Source of the DNA: Papilionanthe hookeriana x Papilionanthe teres
Taxonomy: Eukaryota; Streptophyta; Magnoliopsida; Asparagales; Orchidaceae
Direction of reading: 5' to 3'
NCBI GenBank assembly: GCA_022702705.1
Contig: CM040421.1
Coordinates: 78,672,121-78,736,120 of the forward strand
DNA length: 64,000 nt
Shown here: positions 48,653-61,233 of the stretch, piece after piece
Layout of the letters: the number at the start of each line of letters is the position of its first letter
Position numbering within the stretch: position 1 is the stretch's first letter
Notes under the pieces: generated by a model
The model's database searches: none
What the model was told of the DNA's origin: nothing
What the model saw: the letters and a program-made list of their open reading frames with translations, nothing else
Translations under genes and position numbers: made by a program

Positions 48653-49510
48653 AAATAAACTTCCGAGATTGGAATCCATTTCAATTCTCTTTAGACCTTT
48701 GAGATTGGAACCGGTTTCCATTTCTCTTTAGACCTTTGAGATTGGAACCGGTTTCCATTTCTCTTTAGACCTTTGAGATTGGAACCGGTTCCATTTCTCT
48801 TTAGACCTTTGAGATTGGAACCAGTTTCCATTTCTCTTTAGACCTTTGAGATTGGAATCCATTTCCAATTATCTTTAGACCTTTGAGATTGGAACCAGTT
48901 TCCATTTCTCTTTAGACCTTTGAGATTGGAACCAGTTTCCATTTCTCTTTAGACCTTTGAGATTGGAATCCATTTCCAATTCTCTTTAGAACTTTGAGAT
49001 TGGAACCAGTTTCCATTTCTCTTTAGACCTTTGAGATTGGAACCGGTTTCCATTTCTCTTTAGACCTTTGAGATTGGAACCGGTTTCCATTTCTCTTTAG
49101 ACCTTTGAGATTGGAACCGGTTTCCATTTCTCTTTAGACCTTTGAGATTGGAACCGGTTTCCATTTCTCTTTAGACCTTTAAGATTGGAACCAGTTTCCA
49201 TTTCTCTTTAGACCTTTGAGATTGGAACCAGTTTCCATTTCTCTTTAGACCTTTGAGATCGGAACCAGTTTCCATTTCTCTTTAGACATTTGAGATCGGA
49301 ACCAGTTTCCACTTCTCTTTAGACCTTCGAGATCGGAACCAGTTTCCATTTCTCTTTAGACCTTCGAGATTGGAACCAGTTTCCATTTCTCTTTAGACCT
49401 TCGAGATTGGAACCAGTTTCCATTTCTCTTTAAACCTTCGAGGTCGGAACCGGATTCCGGTTCTCTTTAAACTTTCGAGATTGAAACTCCGTTTCAATTC
49501 TCATTAAACT
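48653..49510 (+). repeat. 37-bp tandem-repeat array (about 23 units) in the E3 3' UTR
   Basis: Core unit TTTGAGATTGGAACCGGTTT plus TCCATTTCTCTTTAGACC, period 37 bp and very regular. Variant units with GGAATCC recur three periods apart near 48848 and 48959. Units become degenerate at the right end, where they resemble the E0 subunits (GAGATCGGTACC). It is satellite-like and lies just upstream of the 3' LTR. Confidence 0.95.
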
Positions 49511-49973
49511 TTCGAGATCGGTACCTAAATTCGATTCTCATCCCCTTCAATCAACACTTAAACTCCGATTCTCATTCTGCGAGTCGGTACCCCGAGTCCA
49601 GTTTTCTTCACGATCCCGGGATTGGAACCTCGTTTCGAACCCAGACTTCAGATCCAAATTTCCTCAAATTGATTTTAAACCAAACTTCAATCTAAATTGA
49701 AACTCAAAATCTAAACTTACACATCAAAACTTAAACTAAAACAAAACGAAAATCTAAATTGAATTCCCCCAGATCAAGTGATTTGGGATTCACCTCCTTT
49801 TCCTTTCCCCAGCGAGAGTTCAGGAATCCCCAGTCTCAGAGATATACTTGACACTCCCCAGCGGAAACTCTTCTACTTCGTCCTAAGTTTGTCACTTGGA
49901 CATCTGTGTTGGTTTTGTTGATTTTTCGATCAACGCCAATACGCGCGGCGTGCTTGGTTAGCACACCACACCT
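49511..49973 (+). other. 3' UTR of E3 between the repeat array and the PPT
   Basis: Degenerate repeat remnants, then non-repetitive sequence with pyrimidine-rich runs (CCTTTCCCCAGCGAGAG). No open frame of interest is seen. Confidence 0.6.
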
Positions 49974-49981
49974 ATTGGGGG
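49974..49981 (+). other. Candidate polypurine tract of E3 (ATTGGGGG)
   Basis: The G-run lies six bases before the TG of L4, the place where plus-strand priming must occur. The run is short and the intervening TCCATT is not purine, so the exact primer is uncertain. Confidence 0.5.
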
Positions 49982-52900
49982 TCCATTTGTTGACCTCATT
50001 TTTGATGAGGTCTTCTCTTCTTCTCTTTAGTACTTAGGATCTAGCCTTAGGCTTTTCCTTTGACTATCCTAGAGGATTAGAATTGGGACCCACCACTTAG
50101 AAATTCAAACCACTTCTTAACTCCCTGCAAACTCCATAAACTTGATTGTAGACCCCTAATCACCTAGAGGGTTGAGATCGAATGTGGAAGTTTAAAGGAT
50201 GAGTTCCTATGGGACTCTTTGGCCTTAGGACCGCCTACAGGTGGCTCGAGTGCAGTGAAGGGGCTGACTTACACACACACTACACCTATACACTACACTT
50301 TCACACACCTCCTAAAACCACACCCATACCCAACTTGACCTCCTGACTCATGAAGGTGGTTCACATGGATGGTCCTTAACCCCTAAGCCCTTGGCTAAGA
50401 GGGTTAGGAACAACATAGTGTATGCCTCAAATGAGTCCCTTAATGGCTCATGTAGGCTTGATGTGGCTTCATGGCTCAACAAAAATGATTTCATTCCACT
50501 TACATTCACCCAATCTTCAATTTTCCAAATTTTCGATTTTGACCCCAGGGACCCTACACACTTTGCCTACTCCAAAAACCCTTGAAACCCTCCAAAATTT
50601 GCAAAATCACCTAAACTACCCAAAATTCTCCAAAATCATTCCTAAACATGTCTTCACCAATCAAATTGATCATCCATAACCAAAAATTCCAAAAATACCT
50701 CCCAATACCCTCCAAATACCCAAAATACCCCTCTTAGCCAAAAAATCCAAAAATTCAGAAAATTCCCAGAAAATTCCAAAAAATCCCAAATATTCCCAAT
50801 TCCATTTTGTTTAACTACATCATGGGCCAATTTTGTCAATTTACCCCACTTTTATCAAAACCCCAATTTGACCCATTTTACCCCAAAGTAAACCCAATGT
50901 CAAACCAAACCTACCCAATTGACCCAAATTATGGTCCAATTCAATTCTAAACTTCAATTCAACATCCCCAACACCAATCTAGACCAAATCCAAGCCCAAT
51001 TTGGTTGGCATTGGGATCCAATTTTACTTTTGGCCTTAAAGCCCAATTTGGACCCATGACCCAAACTTAGCCAAAACTCACCCATTTCAACTCCAATTAA
51101 CCCCAAATCTTTTCTAAACCTTCCTTAACATCCCCATAAACAAAACACTAACATGATTTGCCCAAAATTTAGACCTAAACCCCACTCAAATTCAACCCAA
51201 AATCAAAAAAACCCAATTTTGACCTAAACCCAAACCTAACCCAAATAGGCCCAAACCCGAAAATCAAAACCCAACCAAAGCCAAAACCTCTTTGAAACAC
51301 TCCCAAAAACATTTCCCAACATTTATTTTACATCAATTTCAACTCTAGCCCAACATTGGCCCAAGTTAGCCCAATTTGATCTACATTGGCCCACTTACCA
51401 AATAAACCCAAATTCAAACCAATTCGAAGTCCAAATCACACCAAATTGACTCCAAACCACTCATGACACATCCCTAAACCAAACTCAACAACTATTTGGC
51501 CCCACCTCTTTACAAAATTTTCATTCATAAATTCATTTTTTAAACTTAAAGGCCCATTCCTTAAACCATTTTAAAAGCCCATCCTTTACCACATCCAAAG
51601 GCCCAAAATTGGTCCCAAAGCCCATATGATATTTCCCCTCATCATACTTTCAATTAAACTCAATACCTAAGTCCTAAATTCATCATCAAATCATTCCAAA
51701 TCAAGTTTCATACAAATTTCCATCAAATTACCAAAAAAATTCCTAAAATCCATTTTCATGAAATTGACCAAGCTTTCCCGAAGCCGAAGACGAAGCCATG
51801 CAAGCCATGGACAAGCCACATGAAGCCATGGAGAGTTTGACATGTGATCAAGCCATTAATGGAAAAAGGAGGACCCCTTTCCTAATCCTTCTTAAGCCTT
51901 TTTTTACCTTAAGCATGTCACACTCTCAAACATGCTTTGCCACCTAATCCTTGATGGAGACTCCACCACACATGGGAGAATGACCCACCTGACCTCCTCG
52001 GCCCAAAACCAGGTCTTGGGGAGGTGCACCCAACCCATTTGCATGGGTTGACCAAAATAAGCTAAAATGGCCCCTTCCCCTTTCTACTTTAATTCAACCA
52101 CTTTACACATGTCGAACCTCGATTGAATGCACCAAACCCGGCTACGACCCACTCGAACAAGATGGTGACCGATGCACGGCCGGCCGGCCACCGGGCCGCG
52201 GAAAACACCATGGCCGAGACCTTGGGAGGAGCCAAAAATTCAATTCTCCCTTGCTGACTTGTCTCGACCCAAATGGACGAGCATAGCTCTCCTTCTCCTC
52301 ACCAGAGCAGGTGATCCCGACCTTAAACCCCACGGGAGGCCCTCCGCCCTCTCTGATTTAAACACCACCTCCTCTCGGCCATGAGAGGTGTTGAACAGAA
52401 CCATACCAAAACTGCGCCAAAATCACTCCTCACTCCCCTCCGGACTTAGAGCAATTGATCCCCGCTGTTCTCCTGCTCTAATCCCCATTGATCGAGCTCG
52501 ATTTTGGAGCTCGATTCTCGAGCCGAACGGGACACTCCCGAATCCTTCACCAAAATCAAATTAAACTCACCTACACCTTCACCGGGACAAGAGAAGAAGT
52601 TTTCCAGTGAAAGCCCCCTCTCCGAGGCCACCCGGTTGTTCCGGACTCCGAAGGTTGTGATCGGCCTTGGTGGAAACTACACACTAGGCAATTCACCACA
52701 TCCCGGAGCTTCATCCCTAGCCTCCTGCGGCTCCAACAAACGTGCCGAACATCTACGATCGAGGCTTCACCTCTCGAGCCAAGGTATGGATCAATTCTTC
52801 ATCCCGAGCTTCCGAACATTCTCCATTTCAAATGAGTCGATTTCGATGAGCATTAGCCGTATAGATGTGTTTGTCTCTTGAAGACGAATCCATAGAGCAT

Positions 52901-54974
52901 AAGAACATAAAAATCCATGGAGAATCGAGTGAGATCTTAGGGGCTAGAAGGTAGACGGCTCTCGGGTTAGGACGCTCGGGGACGATGAACGGATGCCGTT
53001 CATTCGATACACGCGCGGACGGACGGCTCGGATGGCGTCGGATCGGCGAGACGATACGTGAGCCGCGGGCCGCTTGGCGGCGACTCGGAAGGCGGCGTCG
53101 AATGGGAGCGCGCCGCGTGGCCGTTCGGAGACGCCGAGGTTGACGCGGCGCCGATGTGGATAAGTAGATAAATAGGGTATTTTCGATTTATTTAAATGCC
53201 AGAACTTCAAAAATCCATATCTTTGTGTAGAAAAATCACAAAAATAAAATAAAAATACCCTCTTGCTCAGTGAACAGAGGAGAATAATGTGGAAAAGAAA
53301 TTATCTAATTTTGTCCAGTACTTTATTTTTAATTAATTATTTACTCCATGCATTGTTTCAATTCTCCATGCATTCATACAATTCACCATGGCATGAGACC
53401 ATAGGACTTTTGAAGCCTCTGAACTTGGGAACATTCCCTGAATTTTCCAAGGTCGAGAGCCATCTACATGAAAAGTTATTGATTTTTCAAATGCATGTGG
53501 CTGTTTTGAGTATTTTAATTCCAAAAATTAGCATGTTGTGAAATAAATTCTAGGAAAATTTGGTGATGTTCCTTATGACCAGAGAACCACTAGGAAAAAT
53601 AGGACTTGAGTTAGTTCACTCAAAATAACCCTAATTGGCTTAAACACCCAAAATAGACCCCTAATTAATTAGAGCTAACCATACATCAAATTGACTTGAA
53701 ATCAATTCTCCACTGACCTTTAGGATTTGAGGAACCCACCATAAAAGTTTGAGGTCAATTGGACTTGATTAGCCTTACTAAATGGGTTGATTAAGCCATT
53801 TAGTCATTTTAAACTTTAAAAATTCATAACTTTCAAAATACCTTTCAAAAATTCACCAAATTGGTTTTGGAGCCTCTCTGATATCAGAGGAATTTAAGAA
53901 AACTAAAATTTTAATTTTCTAAAAAATTTAATTTTTTAGTATTATTTTAATATTTTAATAATTAAAAAATAATAAAAATCACAAAAATAATAAAATTCAC
54001 CAAAATGTCATATTTTGAAATTTAATCACTTAGGAACAAACCCCATATTTTTCTCAGGTCTATTTAATGAGATATTAAATTTTAAAGCCCTAGGGTAATT
54101 TTAAAATAAAAAAATATATATTTTTCTAGTATTTTCACTAAAATAATTATAATAAATCAAAGAAAAATCAGAAAATTGTAAAATTTGATTCTCTGGAATC
54201 CTTGATATCAGAGAGAATTTCAAAAATTATAAAATTCATTTTTCAACTTATATTCTATTTTTAAATTAATTAATACTCCGGAACTTAAAATAATTCTAAT
54301 AAATAAAATATAATTCAAAAAATCACAAAAATTGGTCCAAGTGGTCCTCTGGTTATTAGAAATGTCCCATAATTTTCTTAAGGACAGAAACTTTCCCTTG
54401 GTCATATTATTGAATTTTCCTTGGAAATCCTTATTTTCCACCAAAAATAATTATATAAATAAATTAAATACAGAAAAATCACATTTTCTCCTCTAATGTC
54501 TTTATTGACATATGAGTGAAGTCACATAAAAATTTCAAATTCATTTGAGCTCAATTTAGTGAGTTATGAAATTATTAGGCTTGAAGGGCAAAATGGTAAT
54601 TAAAATTTTAACCCTTAATTAAAACTTTAGGCTTAATAAAATTAATAGGTAAAATATTTGATTTTAATCTGATTTGGATGATTGAAATTTAGATAATTAA
54701 AGGGTAGAAACCTACTAAACAATTTAAAATAATTGAAATAAACCTTAATTAAATAATAAATTAAATTTGGAAGAATAATAAAATTGGAATTATTAAAATA
54801 GGGATATTATTAGGAAGAGATTTATTCTTTAATCTAAAGATCCCTAAATTAATCATCTCAATAATATTTAATTCTTAATTAAAATGGTAATTCAAATTTA
54901 AGTTTAAAAAATATTAAAAGATTCAATCATTTAAATTGAATTAAAGGTAAATTATTAAACTCTTTTTAAAGTTT

Positions 54975-55400
54975 CAATTAAAATTAAAATTAAAAATAAA
55001 ATTAAATTAAAAAAAATTAATTAAATTAAATTAAATTAAATCAAAAAAAAATATAATAATAATAAAACTAAATTAAATTAAATTGAATAAATAAATTAAA
55101 TTAAATTAAATAATTAAATTAAGTTAAGATTAAATTAAATTAAATTAAATTAAATTAAAAAATAATAATAATAAAATATTAAATTAAATAAAATTAAATT
55201 AAAACAAATTAAATTAAATTAAATTAAAACAAATTAAATTAAATTAAATTAAATTAAATTAAATTAAATCAAACAAATTAAATTAAATCAAGTTAAATTA
55301 AATTAAATTAATTCATATCAAGTTAAACTAAATTGAAATTAAAACTAAACTAAAGTAAATTAAATTAAATTAAATCAAAGTTAAATTAAATTGAATTGAA
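54975..55400. repeat. TTAAA pentamer-rich array in L4
   Basis: Same place and interruptions as in L3, with a longer uninterrupted AAATT run near 55235-55268, showing unit gain since insertion. Confidence 0.9.
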
Positions 55401-57322
55401 AGACATCACCTAAGACGTGAAGAATTCAAAATAAATCTAAAACAACTTGAACACTACTCCAAACTTAAATCCATTAACTAAAATTAAATCACAACTCACT
55501 TGAACATCCATTTGCCCTCGAAAGCTCGTGATGTCATAACTCTTAAAAGGAGTGTTAAAAGAAGTCTTACTTCACTCATAGGATATTCAAATGTCCTAGT
55601 TCACTGAGCAAGACAACAAAACTTAAACTCTAGGACGATTAATTCATTTGTGTAATTAAATTCACTTGGATTTAAAACAATCCTAGAAATATTGAAAAGA
55701 TGTTTAAGATTCGTCTTAAGCACTTCCTCAATATGATAGGATATTTATAAGAACAATTGAACTTAGTTGTTCTTTGATGAAGAAAATCGTCCTCAAACTA
55801 AAATACAAGAACACTAGACGTCATAGGAATGACTAGCTATAGGATTAGGACTTTGGTAGAAAACCATAACCCTTCCCTTAGCTTTACCTAGGAAATTGCT
55901 ATAAATGCTTAAATGCTCTAAATTGTATTTTAAGTGCGGCTTGGGATGACGGGAAGACCCTCCGAGTACGCTTTTATTTTATTGCAAATTACTTTATTGC
56001 AACTTATTTAATCGCATCGCACTTACTTTGCTCGCATGATAAACAACTCGTTGCATGAAAACTTACACCTTTAGGACGAAAACCAAAGCGAAACCCATAA
56101 CTAAATTAAAAGACACTACAAGATAAAATTCACCGCCACAACATTCAAAATATAAAACAACTCAAAATTTAATCACAAACAAAACAACAAAACTACAACT
56201 ACAACTAAATTAAAACGTCTCATCGAATGATCGGGAATACCTCGGATGATGTAACCCACGTGTTGCTAACGGGATTTCCCACGGTCTAAATGAAAGTGCG
56301 GAACTCATTCGGTTGAGTTTAGCAAATTCATCCGGACTAAGTGAATTCGATGAAAATAACGGTGCGGGATGACGGAACCGTGGGATCTTAATCGGTTCGT
56401 TTAATCAACTTTAAGACCTCGTTTTAATTAAAATATTAAAGACACATGGAAATTAAGACTTTATCTAAAACCAAACACTTCTCTCATCTCCCGATTTATG
56501 ACTTCTAAAACTAAACCTCTGCAACAACAAGGAGCTCGGAGCATGGTGGGCGGCACGGCCATCGTCATCGGCAAAACCTGAGTCTACTTCAGCAAAACTT
56601 TCCTTAGAATTAAATAACCAAGCCGTAGGACTTCGAGGTAGTTTGCCTAGTGCAACATAAATCCTCAACTTTTCGTTAGGCATTTGCATGATCATGTCAT
56701 GTAAATTAAGCCCTAATCGGTCTTAGGACTCCGAGGTAGTCGTCCGATACGACATAAACCCTCACATCTTCGAGGCTATTTGTATGATTTTATCATACAA
56801 ATATAAGTCCTAACTAATTAAAATCGACAAGAATCAAAACATTAAATAAACATTAGGACTTTCCTAAATTCGAACCAAACAATAGGATAGTCGGGAAATT
56901 ACCGAAGTTCGCTTCGAATCTGTGATTTCTCCTACCCTTCTTCCTTTGAATTCCCAAAACAAAATGTTCCAAATTTGATCCATTCCCTATTGAAATTCCA
57001 AAATTCAATCCCTTAAAAACTTAAACCTTGAAATTCTTGAGAGCAGAACCACTGATCATTATCGAGAGTTTTCTTAAATGATTCACTTCATTTAAGATGT
57101 AATTAACTATAGGGGCTTGCCCTTATAGGGAACTTTAAGAACCCGAGTAATATAAACCCTGTTTAATGTTTTCATATTAAACGGGGAACTTGTCGGCTTA
57201 TAAAATTGGTTCGCGGACCAAACGGATGTCACAAATCTTCTAGTTTATTTAATCGAGCCCCATCATCAAACAATGTGATACTATTCTTCGGGATAGATAC
57301 ATGGTTTGTGATGTGGTGCTCG

Positions 57323-57332
57323 TTTATATAAA
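57323..57332 (+). promoter_or_regulatory. TATA-like box TTTATATAAA in L4
   Basis: Same element as in the other LTRs. In a 3' LTR it could drive transcription into the downstream H sequence. Confidence 0.45.
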
Positions 57333-57508
57333 CTATTCGGGATGTGAGATCAGTCTGATTTCATAAAATTTCCAAATTTAAAATTATTTTCAAAATCAAA
57401 TACTACTTTTCAAATTATTTATTTAAATTAAATTAAAATTCGCCGACAATTTCTGTAGGTGACCCCCTTTTTTTTAAATAAAACACATAACCTAAAAATA
57501 TGCCGACA

Positions 57509-58200
57509 CCCGGCTTCCGCCAAACTGAAGGGGAAGGAAGTTTAAATTTGTAACGAGCATGTTACCGTGGAGGGTACAGATTTCCGTGCAAGACCTTCTA
57601 TTTTTGAAATTGGGTCCAGCTCAAGAGTTCCACCCCTAACACGGACTTAGAGAAGAAACAGAGGTAGGAAGAATGCCGGAAAGGCCGTAGCCGCCGAAGT
57701 CGCTTTCTTAGAAGAAATCCACGAGTACACACCACTACCCGAGTACATACCATTGCCTAAGTATACACCGCTTTTGGAAGGAAGTAGATTCCATCCCTTT
57801 TCGCCACAGTGACGAGGAAAATGTCCGCGGGATTGCTTCTACATTACCTCGACCCGCATACTATAGCGACGAGCAGAAAGAAAAGGGCTAGGATTACACC
57901 ATTCGCCCGACTACGGATCGTGATCGAGAAGTTAGCAAAGAAAGAGAAATGCCCCGTATCGGAGATTTTAAGAAGGATAGGACGGGTGCCGGCCAAATCC
58001 CGTCTCGGGCTACGAGTAGAACCTCGCTATCGCTGCGAAAAAGCCGAATAAGAAGATAAAGGCTAGTCCACTTCGTTGTTGTTTCGGGTTTACGGATCGG
58101 GGAGGATACCACCTTCCGACGATTCGCCAGACGGACCATCCGGTCCTAGGCCTTCTGCTGCTAGAAGGATGGTATGGCGTCCCACTACCGGCCAATTAAG
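57509..58200 (+). pseudogene. ORF1 of H, 3' half, beginning with the right copy of the E3 target duplication
   Basis: CCCGG at 57509-57513 repeats 29696-29700. The sequence then continues exactly where 29700 stopped, as judged by the uninterrupted ORF1 of E3 (38036 onward). Coding blocks: RPSIFEIGSSSRV-type near 57590, RLRIVIEKLAKKEKCPVSE and RRIGRVPAKSRLG at 57900-58020, in more than one frame. Unknown function. Confidence 0.75.
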
Positions 58201-58267
58201 ACCGAAACAATGACCTGAGAAGGAAAGTATCGTCAGAAGACTTGAGTCCGAGGAAAGCGCTACCGCA

Positions 58268-60136
58268 ATGAAGGGGACTCATGAGAAGGAAACCCGACAG
58301 CCATCGCATGATAACTGCGAAACCGCACAAAAAAGACCATTGGAAGACACTATGGAAAAGCTAAGAACTGATATTCAGCGATTAGCAAGAGAAAGAGAAG
58401 AAAAATTCGGAGATGAAGTAGACTCGTCAGAATTCATGGATGATGAATATGTAGAAATTAACATGGTTGAAACACGAGCATCGTCAGCTTCGCAAGGTGC
58501 TCCGGCAGCTGCGGAAAGAGATGAACTGGAAGCATTAAGAGCACAAGTTCGAGAAAAAGATGATACAATCTCTCAATTGGCAAAAAGAATGGAAGAGATG
58601 GTCTGCAGCCTCTAGCCACTCTTCGAGTCAAGCTCAACCCCAAGGGAAACGCCTCCGAAGTTATTCATATTACGTACGAAGGAAAAGAGACTACATCCGT
58701 TAACTGGAGACGATCGACCAAAGAAAGATTCTACCCGAATATGATTCGGAAAAGGATATCAAGAGCATGGTGGAACAGCAGGTGCGAGAAGCTTTGGCAC
58801 AATCAAAGAGCGGGACATCCATTTGGACGGGTAGACCTTACCCCGAAGAATTCGACGCTGTCCAATATCCGAAAGGCTTTGTACCACCTCTGTTCAAGTC
58901 CTTTGATGGAACCGGAAACCCTCGGCAGCATGTTGCACATTTTCGCGCCAGTTGTTGCAATGCCGGCGGAAGTGATGCTTTACTCTTCAGACAATTTGTC
59001 GACGGCTCGTCGTGGATCGCCTTTGATTGGTATGCGGAATTACCGAACGGTTCGGTGAAGACATTTTCAGAATTAGAGAACCTCTTCATCAAGCGATTTG
59101 CCGGAGCTCAGCACCACATCACTATAGGTGATTTAGTGGTAGAGAAACAGAAGCCGAACGAAACTTTGGTGGACTACATACTTAGATGGAGGAACCTAAG
59201 TATGAAGTGTGAGCCACAGCTACAAGAACAGCATGCAGTCGGCATTTTACTTAAGAGCATTCATGGCCCGATAGCACTTCTCCTTAAGGGATTTACTATT
59301 AAGACTTTCGAGAAGTTGTTAAGCGAGAAGTTGTTAAGCAAGGCCGGAAGCTTGCAAGAGGAGGCGAAGCAATTAAGTTTCACTGACAAAACAGACAAAC
59401 AGAAGCCCGTGAAAACTTTTGAGAAGAAGTCCGGGATCGTTGCAGCAGTCGATAAAGGCAAGCAGCCGATACAAATACCGTCAAAACGGCCGCAACAACC
59501 TCAACAGAATTACCAGCAACCCCGACCCAGCTATCAGTCATCTCAACAGTATGAAGAACCGCCTCGTCCACAACGTACGTTAAGGGAACTTCTGAGCAGG
59601 GAGTATCCATTCAAGAATGAGGCAGGTCAGAAAATGTTCCACGATCCGATGAAGACTCCAGATTTCCAACGCAAGAGCCTAAAAGACCAGAAGAAGTCGA
59701 CAAGAAAGGTGATCCCAACTTTTGCCCTTACCACCGGATGCTTGGACACAAGATAGAAGATTGTATTACCTTCAAAAGTTGGCTCAACGACAATCTTCGA
59801 AAAGGGAACATAACAATCCCGAAGGAATACATGAAGGAACCCCGTAAAGGAGGTTCCGTCAATGTTATCTCGACGGATCTCATTGTTCCGATAGATCCCT
59901 ATGCGACTGATGATGGATGGACTACCGCTTGGACAAAGTCTTCGAAGAAGATTTTAGATCGCATCCAAACCACTTCGGTGCAAGCCTCAATTCAGAGTTC
60001 GAAACCTGTCAAGTCGGCACTATCACTTGCGATAGAAGAACCACCTCGACAAGAGACGATTGAAGAAAAGAAGAAAATTAATGAAGAAGAAAAGACCGAG
60101 GCTCTTAAGGCTAGGACTAGGGGCCGCTTATCCTAG
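58268..60136 (+). pseudogene. gag: gag of H (capsid frame intact for 329 codons)
   Basis: The best-preserved gag in the window. The N-terminal charged segment (58268-58615) is separated by a phase change from the capsid ORF 58767-59756. That ORF shows the retrotransposon gag core: FVPPLFKSFDGTG, RQFVDGSSWIAFDWYAELP, VKTFSELENLFIKRFAG, then a Gln/Pro-rich RNA-binding-like linker (about codons 245-285). An exact 15-bp tandem duplication (59310-59324 and 59325-59339) inserts five residues, EKLLS, not seen in E1 or E3. The zinc knuckle (59723-59764) sits in the next frame, which stays open to 60136 through PIDPYATDDGWTTAWTKSS. Confidence 0.88.
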
Positions 60137-60640
60137 GATAGTTGTTTCCGATTCAGGGGAGAAATCCCTCGAACCTCTGACTCTGTATGATTATTTGCGC
60201 ACTTCGGTGGGTTCTTATAATGATGAGGGTTATGGCGTTGGCGACGTTTTGACTGTTTCTAACGATTATGTAACTAGCGACAATCAACCTAATCCGGACG
60301 TCGATTCCGATACAAATGACAATTCTCAAATCATACACAATCTCGACGATCATAATGACGAAGAAGACATCCATCAAGGAGGCTACGAGAGTTCAACAAG
60401 CAATGAATCTATTTGCGAGTTTCGAGGAGCTCAAGTCACAATAGAGTTAGAGCCTTCAGATTCCGAAGCTAATCCAGAAGAAACTGTCATTCCGATTCAG
60501 AAGGAGACATCAGCATACTCAATACTAGATTCAGAAGAAATCACAGAAGTCAAATTAAGAAGTGGAAGAGTTCTACCTTCGAGGATGGGTCCAAAGGACA
60601 AAGGAAAGCAGGTGGTTGTTTAGGAAGAACCAACCCCGGC
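60137..60640 (+). other. gag-protease linker of H
   Basis: Open from 60060 to 60623: acidic (NDNSQIIHNLDDHNDEEDI; EITEVKLRSGRVLPSRMG). It ends in TAG where E1 has CAG, a C-to-T change in CHG context. It connects the gag C-terminus to protease. Confidence 0.65.
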
Positions 60641-61233
60641 AGAAGAAATACCCATTCGGGAAGAAAACGAGACACATGAAAATAAAGTTGACTACGACGT
60701 GCTAGCCCATCTTAGGAAACTACCGAACCAAACCGAGCATCTACGACGCTCTCATCTTATCAAAGGAGATGAGAGAAGCTCGATCAAGGCCTTACTTGAT
60801 CCAGAAATTTGCTTAGCTCAAATGACCGGGAGATTCCTTAGATGAGGTTTGCTCGTTAAAGGAACAGCGAGGTGTTACCTTCACGGACAATGACCTACTA
60901 CTTGGGACAGCAGACCACAACCGACCGTTGTACATTTCAGTTACAATTGGGAAGTTTACACTCTCCAGAGTATTGGTGGATCCAGGAGCATCAATCAATA
61001 TAATGAATCTTCGAACGCTAACATACTTGGAAATTGATGCTCGCGAGCTCGAAGCGGACAAAATGTTATTAAGAGGATTCAACCAAAAAGGAGAAAGAGC
61101 CCTCGGATCAATAACATCGTTAATGAAGACCGGTGACTTAGCAAAGACAACCGCAAAATTTCACATAATTGATTCGAAACGTCATTCAACGCTCTATCGG
61201 GCCGACCATGGATACATGAAAACCGGATGGTAG
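60641..61233 (+). pseudogene. pro: Aspartic protease of H
   Basis: Frame-broken upstream part (YDVLAHLRKLP), then an open stretch 60928-61233 with ISVTIGKFTLSRVL, VDPGASINIM (catalytic Asp GAT 60979-60981) and LRGFNQKGERALGSITS. The phase changes near 60727 and 60777 coincide with CCAG-to-CCGA and CTG-to-CG differences from E1. The enzyme would act in particle maturation. Confidence 0.8.

Larger units (their letters stand above)
29701..57508 (+). mobile_element. E3: complete 27.8-kb Tat/Ogre-type LTR retrotransposon carrying an AlkB-like gene
   Basis: Two TG..CA LTRs of about 7.5 kb, intact PBS, ORF1, gag, protease, RT, RNase H, archaeal-type RNase H, integrase, an extra AlkB-type dioxygenase gene, a repeat-rich 3' UTR and a PPT, flanked by a perfect 5-bp duplication. 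The two LTRs look about 98-99 percent identical by eye over long stretches (for example 33941-34165 and 54220-54444 encode the same 74 residues), which indicates recent insertion. Coding frames are broken in many places, often at CAG/CTG-type sites where miscalling is suspected. Confidence 0.95.
49988..57508 (+). mobile_element. L4: 3' LTR of E3, 7521 bp
   Basis: TGTTGACCTCATTTTTGATG to GCCGACA, followed by the CCCGG duplication. It is almost identical to L3. Many differences are CTG in L3 versus CG in L4 (for example 36094 against 56395, 35770 against 56085). The first about 20 bases form a perfect hairpin, GACCTCAT-TTTTG-ATGAGGTC. Confidence 0.95.

Noticed and set aside
14596..57508. Tandem LTR-internal chain made by unequal recombination
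   Set aside because: The CCCGG duplication around 29701-57508, and the exact continuity of H ORF1 and E1 RNase H across the insertions, explain the order by nesting.
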